A stretch of DNA of 39,971 nucleotides, taken from NCBI GenBank assembly GCA_031551755.1, contig JAVBNE010000028.1, positions 1 to 39,971 of the forward strand, given 5' to 3'. Position numbers and translations under genes: made by a program. Positions within the stretch are counted from its first letter, which is position 1. Every line of letters begins with the position of its first letter. This document shows positions 7,794 to 15,775 of the stretch, piece by piece. Below the pieces are notes generated by a model that searched no databases, had not been told where the DNA came from, and was given only the letters and a program-made list of their open reading frames with translations. This DNA is from JAVBMU01 sp031551755. GTDB lineage: Bacteria; Actinomycetota; Actinomycetes; Actinomycetales; Cellulomonadaceae.

Positions 7794-7994
7794 GCCCGGG
7801 CGTCATGCGGTGACGGCGGGTGTTCGCCCGCTACCCAGGAACCGTGACACCACCACGCACCATCACGAACCCGAACCGGTCCGCTTCGCGGATATCGGTG
7901 CGGGGGAACCCTCGGCTCGGAGGCCGGGGCCCGCGGGCCACGCGGGAGGGCGGTGCGACAGACCTCCGAATGAAGTAAGGGAGCCGAAAGGCAC

Positions 7995-8369
7995 ATGGCA
8001 CGTCTCGTCGGCGTCGACCTCCCCCGCGACAAGCGGCTCGAGGTTGCGCTCACCTACATCTACGGCGTCGGCCGTACCCGCGCCCAGCAGACGCTGGCGG
8101 CAACGGGGATCAGCCCGGACCTGCGGGTCAAGGACCTGGAAGACGCGCAGCTCGTTGCGCTGCGTGATCACCTGGAAGGCAACTACAAGCTGGAGGGTGA
8201 CCTCCGCCGTGAGGTAGCCGCCGACATTCGCCGCAAGGTTGAGATCGGCTGCTACGAGGGGCTGCGCCACCGCCGCGGCCTTCCCGTGCGCGGCCAGCGC
8301 ACGAAGACCAACGCGCGTACCCGCAAGGGTCCCAAGCGCACCGTGGCCGGCAAGAAGAAGGCCCGCTAG
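7995..8369 (+). CDS. rpsM: 30S ribosomal protein S13
   Basis: The 124-residue head protein contacts the large subunit and tRNA. It begins MARLVGVDLPRDKRLEVALTYIYGVG and carries the C-terminal GLPVRGQRTKTNARTRKG block, both diagnostic, followed by a basic tail. ATG 7995 has AAGGGAG and AAAGG upstream. The length is normal. Confidence 0.97.
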   Translation: MARLVGVDLPRDKRLEVALTYIYGVGRTRAQQTLAATGISPDLRVKDLEDAQLVALRDHLEGNYKLEGDLRREVAADIRRKVEIGCYEGLRHRRGLPVRGQRTKTNARTRKGPKRTVAGKKKAR

Positions 8370-8459
8370 GCCCACCCGCGCTGATCGCTCCCATTGGCCG
8401 CCACGTCGGCCAGTGTGCGGAGCTACCGCGGCCCAACCCCCTCGACCAGGAGAGAATCC

Positions 8460-8867
8460 ATGCCCCCCAAGACCCGCGCTGCCTCCGGGACGCGCAAGCC
8501 ACGCCGCAAGGACAAGAAGAACGTCCCGCTCGGCCACGCGCACATCAAGAGCACGTTCAACAACACGATCGTCTCGATCACCGACCCCTCCGGTGCGGTG
8601 ATCGCCTGGGCCTCAGCCGGCCATGTCGGCTTCAAGGGCTCGCGTAAGTCGACGCCGTTCGCCGCCCAGCTCGCGGCGGAGTCCGCGGCCCGCCGGGCGC
8701 AGGAGCACGGCGTCAAGAAGGTCGACGTCTTCGTCAAGGGTCCCGGCTCCGGGCGGGAGACCGCGATCCGGTCCCTCCAGGCCACCGGCCTGGAGGTCGG
8801 CTCGATCCAGGACGTGACGCCGCAGGCCCACAATGGCTGCCGTCCGCCCAAGCGCCGGCGCGTTTGA
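8460..8867 (+). CDS. rpsK: 30S ribosomal protein S11
   Basis: The 135-residue platform protein begins MPPKTRAASGTRKPRRKDKKN and contains GHAHIKSTFNNTIVSITDP and the C-terminal TPQAHNGCRPPKRRRV, which is diagnostic of S11. ATG 8460 follows AGGAGAGAA. In many bacteria rpsD (S4) would come next, but no S4 sequence is present here. A strong hairpin lies immediately downstream instead. Confidence 0.97.
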   Translation: MPPKTRAASGTRKPRRKDKKNVPLGHAHIKSTFNNTIVSITDPSGAVIAWASAGHVGFKGSRKSTPFAAQLAAESAARRAQEHGVKKVDVFVKGPGSGRETAIRSLQATGLEVGSIQDVTPQAHNGCRPPKRRRV

Positions 8868-8872
8868 TACTC

Positions 8873-8907
8873 CGTGTGGTGCCGACGTCCGCCGTCGGCA
8901 CCACACG
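8873..8907 (+). terminator. Strong hairpin between rpsK and rpoA
   Basis: Bases 8873-8886 and 8894-8907 are perfectly complementary over 14 bp around a 7-base loop. There is no T run, so it may be a terminator, a processing site or a regulatory structure. A further 7-bp inverted repeat (CCGATCC/GGATCGG, about 8942-8957) follows before rpoA. Confidence 0.55.
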
Positions 8908-9026
8908 ACCCTTACCGGGTAGACCGAGTCCCGGTGAGGTGCCGATCCTCGGATCGGAGCTCTCGGCCTGAGCTGAGAGACCCGTGCAGCGTCAAATAGC
9001 GGACGCTCACCGAAAGGAAACCACTC

Positions 9027-10046
9027 GTGCTGATTGCACAGCGCCCCACCTTGGCTGAAGAGGTCATCTCGGAGAACCGCTCGCGCTTCTCCATCGAGCC
9101 CCTTGAGCCCGGTTTCGGCTACACGCTCGGCAACTCCCTTCGTCGCACCCTGCTGTCGTCCATTCCGGGCGCGGCGGTGACGTCGATCCGGATCGACGGT
9201 GTGCTCCATGAGTTCACCACCGTCCCCGGGGTCAAGGAGGACGTCACCGAGGTCATCCTCAACATCAAGAACCTCGTGGTCTCCTCGGAGAACGACGAGC
9301 CCGTGGTGATGTACCTGCGCAAGCAGGGTGCCGGTGCCGTCACGGCCGCCGACATCGTGCCGCCGGCGGGTGTCGAGGTGCACAACCCTGACCTGCACAT
9401 CGCGACGTTGAACGACAAGGGCAAGCTGGAGATCGAGCTGACGGTCGAGCGCGGCCGTGGGTATGTCTCCGCCAGCCAGAACAAGTCCTTCGACGCCGAG
9501 ATCGGCCGCATCCCGGTCGACTCGATCTACTCGCCGGTGCTGAAGGTGACGTACAAGGTCGACCCGACCCGTGTCGAACAGCGGACCGACTTTGACAAGC
9601 TCATCGTCGACGTCGAGACGAAGCCGGCGACCTCCCCGCGAGACGCGCTGGCCTCGGCCGGTAAGACGCTCGTGGAGCTGTTCGGGCTGGCCCGTGAGCT
9701 CAACGTCGAGGCCGAGGGTATCGAGATCGGTCCGTCGCCCACGGATGCGGCCCTCGCCGCTGATCTGGCGTTGCCGATTGAGGAGCTCAACCTCACGATC
9801 CGCTCGTACAACTGCCTCAAGCGTGAGGGAATCCACCAGGTCGGCGAACTCGTCGCGCGTAGCGAGGCCGACCTGCTGGACATCCGCAACTTCGGGGCCA
9901 AGTCGATCAACGAGGTCAAGGAGAAGCTGGCCGAGCTTGGTCTGGCCCTCAAGGACTCGCCGCTCGACTTCGACCCGACGGGAGCCGGTTACTACGACGG
10001 CGCTGAGGATGACGTGACGTACTCGGACACGGAGCCGCAGTACTGA
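9027..10046 (+). CDS. rpoA: DNA-directed RNA polymerase subunit alpha
   Basis: The 339-residue protein dimerises to nucleate RNA polymerase assembly. The N-terminal domain shows EPLEPGFGYTLGNSLRRTLL and the dimer-interface region. The C-terminal domain from about residue 250 shows LTIRSYNCLKREGI and NFGAKSINEVKEKL, which bind UP elements and activators. GTG 9027 follows AAAGGA. Linkage to rplQ is canonical. The hairpins upstream suggest it could also be transcribed independently of rpsK. Confidence 0.97.
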   Translation: MLIAQRPTLAEEVISENRSRFSIEPLEPGFGYTLGNSLRRTLLSSIPGAAVTSIRIDGVLHEFTTVPGVKEDVTEVILNIKNLVVSSENDEPVVMYLRKQGAGAVTAADIVPPAGVEVHNPDLHIATLNDKGKLEIELTVERGRGYVSASQNKSFDAEIGRIPVDSIYSPVLKVTYKVDPTRVEQRTDFDKLIVDVETKPATSPRDALASAGKTLVELFGLARELNVEAEGIEIGPSPTDAALAADLALPIEELNLTIRSYNCLKREGIHQVGELVARSEADLLDIRNFGAKSINEVKEKLAELGLALKDSPLDFDPTGAGYYDGAEDDVTYSDTEPQY

Positions 10047-10113
10047 TCCTCGGGGTTTCAACTTCCCGCGCGCCCGGACGACGGCCGCGCCACATTCTCA
10101 AGGAGCACAACCC

Positions 10114-10767
10114 ATGCCTACCCCCTCAAAGGGCCCGCGGCTCGGTGGTGGACCGGCTCACGAGCGTCTGATCCTCGCGAACCTGTCCACGAGCCTGTTC
10201 GAGCACGGCCGCATCACGACCACCGAGACGAAGGCCAAGCGCTTGCGCCCCGTGGCCGAGCGTCTCATCACCTTCGCCAAGCGCGGTGACCTGCATGCCC
10301 GTCGTCGGGTGTTGCGCGTCGTGCGCGACAAGGGTGTGGTGCACACGCTCTTCACTGAGATCGCCCCGCAGATGGCCGAGCGCCAGGGCGGCTACACCCG
10401 CATCACCAAGGTCGGTACGCGCAAGGGCGACAATGCGCCCATGGCCGTGATCGAGCTGGTGACCGAGCCGGTGAGCGCCAAGCAGGCCGTCGTCCGTGAG
10501 GCCGAGAAGGCCACGGAGAAGTCCGCGAAGAAGGCGCCGGCGAAGAAGGCCGCACCCGCCGCTGACGAGGCCGCCGCCCAGGCCGACGAGTCGGTTGTCG
10601 ACGAGGCTCAGGCCACCGAAGCCGAAGCCACGGAGACCAAGAAGGCGCCCGCCAAGAAGGCAGCCGCGAAGAAGGCGCCCGCGAAGAAGGCCAAGGCTGA
10701 CGAGCCGGCTTCCGACGAGCAACCCGCCGAGGAAGCCGCCCCGGCGGCTGAGGACGAGCAAGCCTGA
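10114..10767 (+). CDS. rplQ: 50S ribosomal protein L17 with ~95-residue Lys/Ala/Glu-rich C-terminal tail
   Basis: The L17 core occupies residues 1 to about 120: MPTPSKGPRLGGGPAHERLI, TTTETKAKRLRPVAERLIT and GYTRITKVGTRKGDNAPMA. The remaining residues form a low-complexity tail that alternates KKAPAKKA-type basic blocks with acidic Ala/Glu/Asp blocks and ends acidic. E. coli L17 is about 127 residues, so this one is nearly doubled. Similar tails occur in other actinobacteria. ATG 10114 follows AAGGAG. A clear terminator ends the unit. Confidence 0.96.
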   Translation: MPTPSKGPRLGGGPAHERLILANLSTSLFEHGRITTTETKAKRLRPVAERLITFAKRGDLHARRRVLRVVRDKGVVHTLFTEIAPQMAERQGGYTRITKVGTRKGDNAPMAVIELVTEPVSAKQAVVREAEKATEKSAKKAPAKKAAPAADEAAAQADESVVDEAQATEAEATETKKAPAKKAAAKKAPAKKAKADEPASDEQPAEEAAPAAEDEQA

Positions 10768-10790
10768 TCGCACGTCGTCAGCTTCGTCGA

Positions 10791-10824
10791 AAAGGGTCCG
10801 GAACCGTGAGGTTCCGGACCCTTT
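10791..10824 (+). terminator. Rho-independent terminator after rplQ
   Basis: A perfect 14-bp stem (10791-10804 with 10811-10824) encloses a 6-base loop. The ascending arm starts with AAA and the descending arm ends in TTT. It closes the rpoA-rplQ unit. Confidence 0.85.
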
Positions 10825-10890
10825 CGGTTGCGGCGCGCGAGAGGCGCGACGGGGTGGCGGCGCCGGCCGTCTGCGCGACAGGCGCCACGC

Positions 10891-11661
10891 TCAGGCCAGC
10901 GGGAGGTCCCAGGCCCGACCGCCGCCGACCAGCGCGGCCGAGTTCGGGACGACCACCACGTCGTCCCCCAGCCGGTCGAGGACGGTCGGGGTGATGGCTC
11001 GGGAGTTGCCGCCCCCGAGGTAGAGGCGATCCCACCAGAACACGGGCCGCAGGCCTTCCACCATCGCCAGCACCCGCCGCGACCAGAGCGCGTTTCCCAG
11101 CCGTCGCCGCTCGGGTTCGCCGATGTACTCGTCGTAGGTGACTCGCCGGATGGGAGCACGGGACCACTCAAGGTGCGGGGCGAGCCGGCCACCGTGGAAG
11201 AGTGCCGATCCGAGTCCGGTCCCGAGCGTCAGCACGAGTTCGAGACCGGAGGCCGCGACCACGCCGGCGCCGTGTACTTCGGCGTCGTTCAACACGAGTG
11301 CGGGGATGTCGAGCCGGTCCGAGACCGCGGCCTGCATGTCGAAATTCGCCCAGGCCGCGGCCAGTTGGGGATCCACCCGGGTGCGCGGGCCGCCCTTGGT
11401 CACGTAATGCGGGGTGTGGACCACCACTCCCCGGCGGATCATTCCCGGCATGCCGACGGTAACCCGGTCGGCCGCGGGCAGGTCGACGGCGATCGTGGCG
11501 ATGGTGTCGATCAGGAGTGCGGGGGGCAGCGGGTACGGGGTCGCGACCAACACCGGGTGGGCGTGCGCCGTGCCGGAGGAGTCCAGGACATTGGCCTTGA
11601 TACCCCCGCCGCCGCAGTCGACCGCCAGGGTGAGGGCGTCGTGCGGAGTTGTGGTGGTCAC
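10891..11661 (-). CDS. ROK-family kinase, polyphosphate-glucokinase-like
   Basis: The 256-residue protein has an ASKHA/ROK fold signature: the phosphate-1 loop LAVDCGGGGIKANVLD at residues 12-27, VTVGMPGMI, the catalytic Asp in VLNDAEVHG, LTLGTGLGSALF and a C-terminal LYLGGGNSRAI. Like PpgK, it lacks the cysteine-rich ROK zinc motif. Polyphosphate/ATP glucokinase activity is therefore the best guess, not certain. No Shine-Dalgarno sequence has proper spacing; a -10 TACCGT ends six bases before GTG 11661, so the mRNA is probably leaderless. It is reversed between rplQ and truA, an insertion into a normally co-directional core segment. Confidence 0.7.
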   Translation of the reverse strand: MTTTTPHDALTLAVDCGGGGIKANVLDSSGTAHAHPVLVATPYPLPPALLIDTIATIAVDLPAADRVTVGMPGMIRRGVVVHTPHYVTKGGPRTRVDPQLAAAWANFDMQAAVSDRLDIPALVLNDAEVHGAGVVAASGLELVLTLGTGLGSALFHGGRLAPHLEWSRAPIRRVTYDEYIGEPERRRLGNALWSRRVLAMVEGLRPVFWWDRLYLGGGNSRAITPTVLDRLGDDVVVVPNSAALVGGGRAWDLPLA

Positions 11662-11702
11662 CTCCTGACGGTAACGCGCACGAACCGCTAGCGTGGGCTG
11701 CC
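11662..11702. promoter_or_regulatory. Overlapping divergent leaderless promoters for the ROK gene and truA
   Basis: On the minus strand TACCGT (11673-11668) is followed by six bases and GTG 11661. On the plus strand TAGCGT (11689-11694) is followed by eight bases and GTG 11703, with a -35-like CTGACG at 11665-11670 that overlaps the opposing -10. The whole divergent region is only 41 bp. Confidence 0.6.
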
Positions 11703-12659
11703 GTGACAGAAACGATCCGCGTCCGCCTCGACCTCGCCTACCGGGGAACGCGGTTCTCGGGCTGGGCCCGGCAGCCGACCGAACGCACCGTACAGGGCAC
11801 GCTGGAGGAAGGGCTGGCCACGGTCATCAGGGGGAGTGAGCCGCGCCTGACAGTGGCCGGGCGAACGGACTCCGGCGTGCATGCGCGTGGCCAGGTGGCG
11901 CACCTGGACCTCACAGCCGCCCAATGGGCGGCGCTCCCCGGCCGGTCGGATCGCGAGCCGGGCCAGGCGCTGGTCTCGCGCCTCGCGGGGGTGCTGCCGG
12001 CGGATGTCGTCGTGCATCGGGCCAGCGCGGCCCCGCCCGGTTTCGACGCACGGTTCTCGGCGCTGTACCGCCGCTACGTTTACCGGATCGCCGACGAGTT
12101 CACGACCCGTGACCCCTTGCGGCGCGAGTGGGTGTGGTGGAACCGGCGATCGCTGGACGTCGAGGCCATGGATGCCGCGATGCGGCCACTCGTGGGGGTG
12201 CGGGACTTCGCCGCCTTCTGCCGTCCGCGTCCGGGGGCGACCACTATCCGTGAACTCCAGGAGATCGGCTGGACCCGCCCCGATTCGGGTCCGGATGCGG
12301 GCCTCGTGGTGGCGCAGATCCAGGCCGATGCGTTTTGCCACAACATGGTGCGGGCCTTGGTGGGCGCCTCGATCGCGGTCGGGGAGGGCAGACGGCCGGT
12401 CGGGTGGCCGGCCGAGTTGCTGGCCGCCAAACGCCGCGATGCCGGTGCCGCCGTGGTGCCGGCATCCGGGCTCGTGCTCGAAGGAGTCGTCTATCCGCCG
12501 GACGGCGACCTGGCTGCACGCGCGGACCGCATTCGCGCCTTGCGCCTGGACGAACACGTCTGGGACAGCTCCGAGCCTCCGGGACCGGTGGTGTCCGGAG
12601 GTGAGGTGTCCGGTGAGCGGCCCGAGCCACCCACGGAGGAAATCACGGCTCCTCAGTGA
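11703..12659 (+). CDS. truA: tRNA pseudouridine(38-40) synthase TruA
   Basis: The 318-residue enzyme isomerises uridines 38-40 in the tRNA anticodon arm. The motifs are LDLAYRGTRFSGWARQP, the catalytic Asp in VAGRTDSGVHARGQVAH, FSALYRRYVYRI and the C-terminal ADAFCHNMVRALVGASIAVG. GTG 11703 starts the protein right where TruA homology begins, and a -10 lies eight bases before it, so translation is probably leaderless. The C-terminus extends about 25 residues past the catalytic domain and its 3' end overlaps the convergent DUF5709 gene by 17 bp. Confidence 0.94.
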   Translation: MTETIRVRLDLAYRGTRFSGWARQPTERTVQGTLEEGLATVIRGSEPRLTVAGRTDSGVHARGQVAHLDLTAAQWAALPGRSDREPGQALVSRLAGVLPADVVVHRASAAPPGFDARFSALYRRYVYRIADEFTTRDPLRREWVWWNRRSLDVEAMDAAMRPLVGVRDFAAFCRPRPGATTIRELQEIGWTRPDSGPDAGLVVAQIQADAFCHNMVRALVGASIAVGEGRRPVGWPAELLAAKRRDAGAAVVPASGLVLEGVVYPPDGDLAARADRIRALRLDEHVWDSSEPPGPVVSGGEVSGERPEPPTEEITAPQ

Positions 12660-13035
12660 TGTGGACGGCGGCCTCCTCCGCGCTGGCTCCGGCGCCGTCG
12701 ATACCGGCATCCGCGCCGTAGGTGTCGTTCTCCCGGCCCTCGATGTCGGTGGCGGAGACCAGTCGACCCGCCCGGGTCGTGTCCGGAGTGGCCCCCTCGG
12801 CCGCCCAGATCTCAGGAACCTCCTCGGCCAAGCGCTGGTCGAGGGATTCGCCGTGCACTTCCTCCCATGCCGTCTCACCGAAGTGGTTTCCGCGCGGCCG
12901 GTCAGGCGGGGAGTAGCCCTCATCGAGGACGTCGGCGAGCCCACGATCGATCAACGTGTCGTCCGATTGGAGTTGGTCGGTGTCGCCCTCAGCGCCGTAT
13001 TCCGGGTCGGGGCTGGTGCCCGTGGTGTCGCTCAT
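12643..13035 (-). CDS. DUF5709 family protein
   Basis: The 130-residue, very acidic protein contains DQLQSDDTLIDRGLADVLDEGYSPPDRP and GESLDQRLAEEVPEI, the recognisable DUF5709 core. The family is confined to actinobacteria and has no known function. No signal peptide or membrane segment is seen, so it is presumably cytosolic. The start is ATG 13035, without an obvious Shine-Dalgarno sequence. The gene converges on truA with a 17-bp overlap and is divergent from the rplM promoter region. Confidence 0.75.
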   Translation of the reverse strand: MSDTTGTSPDPEYGAEGDTDQLQSDDTLIDRGLADVLDEGYSPPDRPRGNHFGETAWEEVHGESLDQRLAEEVPEIWAAEGATPDTTRAGRLVSATDIEGRENDTYGADAGIDGAGASAEEAAVHITEEP

Positions 13036-13092
13036 GATTCACCATCGCACGCCTTCGACGGCCAGTCGAGGGGAGCGACCTGCGCGCTCGCT

Positions 13093-13122
13093 TTGACCGC
13101 GTCGTGGCCGTGCCGGTACTCT
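13093..13122 (+). promoter_or_regulatory. Promoter of rplM-rpsI
   Basis: TTGACC (13093-13098) and TACTCT (13117-13122), separated by 18 bases, form one of the best sigma-70-type promoters in the window. It leaves a leader of about 150 bases before rplM that has no recognised gene and could hold autoregulatory structure. Confidence 0.7.
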
Positions 13123-13281
13123 GGTGAGTCGTTGTGCTTTCCCTCGCGACGCTTGTGCCTTCAGCGCCCCACTCGCTGTGGCCAAAAGTGGCGTCGTGCG
13201 AGCCCCGCCGCGCAGCGACAGACCTCATCGGGAGCACGCTTCAGCGCCCGAAGACAACAGACAGAAACGAAGGCTACGACC

Positions 13282-13725
13282 GTGCGTACGTACACCCCGA
13301 AGCCCGGCGACGTCCAGCGCAACTGGTACGTCATCGACGCGACCGACGTCGTCCTGGGCCGCCTGGCCACCCATGTGGCCACGCTGTTGCGCGGCAAGCA
13401 CAAGGCGACCTTCGCCCCGCATGTCGACGGCGGTGACTTCGTCATCGTGATCAACGCCGCCAAGATCGCGTTGTCCGGCAACAAGCGTGAGCAGAAGATG
13501 GCCTACCGCCACTCCGGTTACCCGGGTGGTCTGCGTGCCGTTCCCTATGGCGACCTGCTTGAGAAGCACCCTGAGCGCGCCATTGAGAAGGCCGTGCGTG
13601 GAATGCTGCCTAAGAACTCGTTGGCGCGGACGCAGCTCTCCAAGCTCAAGGTCTATGCGGGTGCGGAGCACCCCCACGCGGCCCAGTCGCCGCAGCCATT
13701 CGAGATCACCCAGGTCGCGCAGTAA
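13282..13725 (+). CDS. rplM: 50S ribosomal protein L13
   Basis: The 147-residue protein begins MRTYTPKPGDVQRNWYVIDA and carries DVVLGRLATHVATLLRGKHK, the HSGYPGGL block and RGMLPKNSLARTQLSKLKVYAG, all diagnostic of L13, an early 23S rRNA binder. GTG 13282 has GAAGG ten bases upstream. The frame is open far upstream, but that part has no homology. It is paired with rpsI, as in nearly all bacteria. Confidence 0.97.
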   Translation: MRTYTPKPGDVQRNWYVIDATDVVLGRLATHVATLLRGKHKATFAPHVDGGDFVIVINAAKIALSGNKREQKMAYRHSGYPGGLRAVPYGDLLEKHPERAIEKAVRGMLPKNSLARTQLSKLKVYAGAEHPHAAQSPQPFEITQVAQ

Positions 13726-13772
13726 CGCCTTCGGCGTAGCGGACAGAAACCAAGGACGCGAGGACACCACCA

Positions 13773-14261
13773 GTGGCCGAGACCACCGTCGACACCGACA
13801 CGCTGGACGAGCAGGCTCCCAGCACCTACACCTCCGAGACCGTTGCCCCCGCGGGCCGTGGCCAGAGCCTGACCGCTCCCGGTCAGGCGCTGGGCCGCCG
13901 CAAAGAGGCGATCGCCCGTGTTCGTCTCATCCCTGGCACCGGTCAGTGGAAGATCAATGGCCGCACGTTGGAGGACTACTTCCCCAACAAGGTGCACCAG
14001 CAGCTTGTCAACTCTCCGCTGAAGCTCGTGGACGTCGAGGGACGTTTCGACGTCATCGCCCGGATCACGGGTGGCGGCAGCTCGGGCCAGGCCGGCGCGC
14101 TGCGCCTGGGCATCGCCCGTGCGCTGAACGCGATCGATGAGGAGAGCAACCGGCCGGCCTTGAAGAAGGCCGGCTTCCTCACCCGGGACGCGCGCACTGT
14201 GGAGCGCAAGAAGGCCGGGCTCAAGAAGGCCCGCAAGGCGCCGCAGTACTCGAAGCGCTAA
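13773..14261 (+). CDS. rpsI: 30S ribosomal protein S9 with acidic N-terminal extension
   Basis: The 162-residue protein has the S9 core from about residue 41: GRRKEAIARVRL, GTGQWKINGRTLEDYF, RITGGGSSGQAGALRLGIARAL and the terminal APQYSKR, whose final Arg reaches the P-site tRNA. Residues 1-40 are an acidic, Thr-rich extension common in actinobacteria. GTG 13773 has GAGGA upstream. It is followed by a terminator. Confidence 0.97.
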   Translation: MAETTVDTDTLDEQAPSTYTSETVAPAGRGQSLTAPGQALGRRKEAIARVRLIPGTGQWKINGRTLEDYFPNKVHQQLVNSPLKLVDVEGRFDVIARITGGGSSGQAGALRLGIARALNAIDEESNRPALKKAGFLTRDARTVERKKAGLKKARKAPQYSKR

Positions 14262-14274
14262 GCCTCACCACACC

Positions 14275-14309
14275 CGATGGCCCCGTGCGGATATCCGCCG
14301 GGGCCATCG
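14275..14309 (+). terminator. Terminator hairpin after rpsI
   Basis: An 11-bp stem (14275-14285 with 14299-14309) encloses a perfect GCGGAT/ATCCGC palindrome, giving a long near-continuous hairpin directly after rpsI. No T run is present. Confidence 0.65.
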
Positions 14310-14416
14310 GCGTTGGCGAGACATTGTTCGGACCCTGTCCTATTTGAGGGCGACCGTGTGCGCGGCTCGCCCAGCGGCATGAGCGAGGCGCAGCCTCGGC
14401 GAAAGGGAGCACGGCG

Positions 14417-15775
14417 ATGAGACTGTTCGGAACCGACGGGGTGCGCGGGCTGGCCAATGGCAACGTCACGGGCGAACTCGCCCTCGAACTCGGCGTGGCC
14501 GCCGCGCTCGAGCTCGGAGCCTCGGAGGTACCCGGGCACCGCCCGCGCGCGGTGGTCGGTCGCGACCCGCGGATCTCGGGTGAGTTCCTGATCGCCGCGT
14601 TGAGCGCCGGGCTGGCAAGTGCGGGAGTCGACGTCGTGAATGTCGGTGTGCTGCCGACGCCCGCGGTCGCCTTCCTGGCCGGTTCCATGGACGTGGACTT
14701 CGGCGTAATGGTCTCGGCGTCGCACAACCCCATGCAGGACAACGGGATCAAGTTCCTGGCCCGCGGCGGAATCAAACTCGACGACGCCATCGAGGACGCC
14801 ATCGAGGCCCGGCTCGGAGCCGACTGGGACCGCCCGACCGGCGCGGAGGTCGGCCGGATCACGATGGACCACGGCACGGCTGACTCCGAGTACATCGAGC
14901 ATCTGATCGCCAGCATCGGGGCGACGAGCGATGTCCTGCCATTGGCTGGGCTGCGGATCGCGGTCGACTGCGCCAATGGCGCGGCCAGCGAGGTGGGTCC
15001 GGCGGCATTGCGGGCCGCAGGCGCCGACGTCGTGGTCATCAACGCGAGCCCTGACGGGCGCAACATCAACGAGAAGTGCGGCTCCAACCACACCGAACAG
15101 CTTCAGGCCGTCGTGGTGGCCTCCGAGGCGGACTTCGGGGTTGCCTTCGACGGCGACGCCGACCGGTGCATCGCAGTGGATCACACGGGTGCGGTCGTCG
15201 ACGGTGACCAGGTCATGGGCATCTTGGCCCGGGCCCTGCACGATCGTGGCCACCTCGCGGACGACACCCTCGTGATCACCGTGATGAGCAACCTGGGGCT
15301 GATCCTGGCGATGCGAGACAGCGGGATCAAGACCGTGCAGACCGGTGTCGGCGACCGCTACGTCGTCGAGGAGATGCGGGCGCACGACTACAGCCTCGGC
15401 GGTGAGCAGTCGGGCCACATCATCATGGCCGAGTACGCCACCACAGGCGACGGTGTGCTGACTGCTCTGCAGCTGGCCGCCGAGGTCCAGGCCAAGGGAC
15501 AGAAGCTGGCCGAGATGGCGGCCTCGGTGCCGCGCCTTCCGCAGACCCTGATCAACGTCTCGGGCGTCGATAAAGCCCGTGCGGCCAGCGACCCCGGCGT
15601 GGCCCAGGCCATATCGGAGGCGGAGGCCGCCTTGGGTGAGACCGGCCGGGTCGTCCTGCGTCCGTCCGGTACCGAACCACTGGTCCGCGTTATGGTCGAG
15701 GCCGCCACCCAGGAGCAGGCAGACACGGTCGGTGCGTCGTTGGCGGATGTGGTCCGCGGCCGCCTGGCGCTGTGA
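14417..15775 (+). CDS. glmM: Phosphoglucosamine mutase
   Basis: The 452-residue enzyme converts glucosamine-6-phosphate to glucosamine-1-phosphate for UDP-GlcNAc and peptidoglycan synthesis. It begins MRLFGTDGVRG, carries the phosphoserine loop VSASHNPMQDNGIK, the metal-binding loop FDGDADRCIAVD, the sugar-binding GGEQSGH and the phosphate-binding LRPSGTEPLVRVM. The length is normal. ATG 14417 follows AAAGGGAG. The stop overlaps the def start (GTGA), so the two are coupled. Location downstream of rplM-rpsI is conserved in actinobacteria. Confidence 0.97.
   Translation: MRLFGTDGVRGLANGNVTGELALELGVAAALELGASEVPGHRPRAVVGRDPRISGEFLIAALSAGLASAGVDVVNVGVLPTPAVAFLAGSMDVDFGVMVSASHNPMQDNGIKFLARGGIKLDDAIEDAIEARLGADWDRPTGAEVGRITMDHGTADSEYIEHLIASIGATSDVLPLAGLRIAVDCANGAASEVGPAALRAAGADVVVINASPDGRNINEKCGSNHTEQLQAVVVASEADFGVAFDGDADRCIAVDHTGAVVDGDQVMGILARALHDRGHLADDTLVITVMSNLGLILAMRDSGIKTVQTGVGDRYVVEEMRAHDYSLGGEQSGHIIMAEYATTGDGVLTALQLAAEVQAKGQKLAEMAASVPRLPQTLINVSGVDKARAASDPGVAQAISEAEAALGETGRVVLRPSGTEPLVRVMVEAATQEQADTVGASLADVVRGRLAL

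Noticed and set aside
8613..10061. 482-codon antisense frame over rpoA and rpsK
   Set aside because: It is the complement of two certain genes, with Arg/Asp/His-rich low-complexity composition and no start signals.
12989..13237. Small minus-strand gene upstream of rplM
   Set aside because: It covers the rplM promoter and leader, has Ser/Arg/His-rich composition without homology, and the TTGACC-TACTCT promoter better explains the region.
11881..13281. Long open frame running from within truA to rplM (part of a 614-codon frame)
   Set aside because: Only the last 147 codons (from GTG 13282) show protein homology, as L13. The rest is an out-of-frame Arg/Pro-rich shadow of truA and an antisense shadow of the DUF5709 gene.
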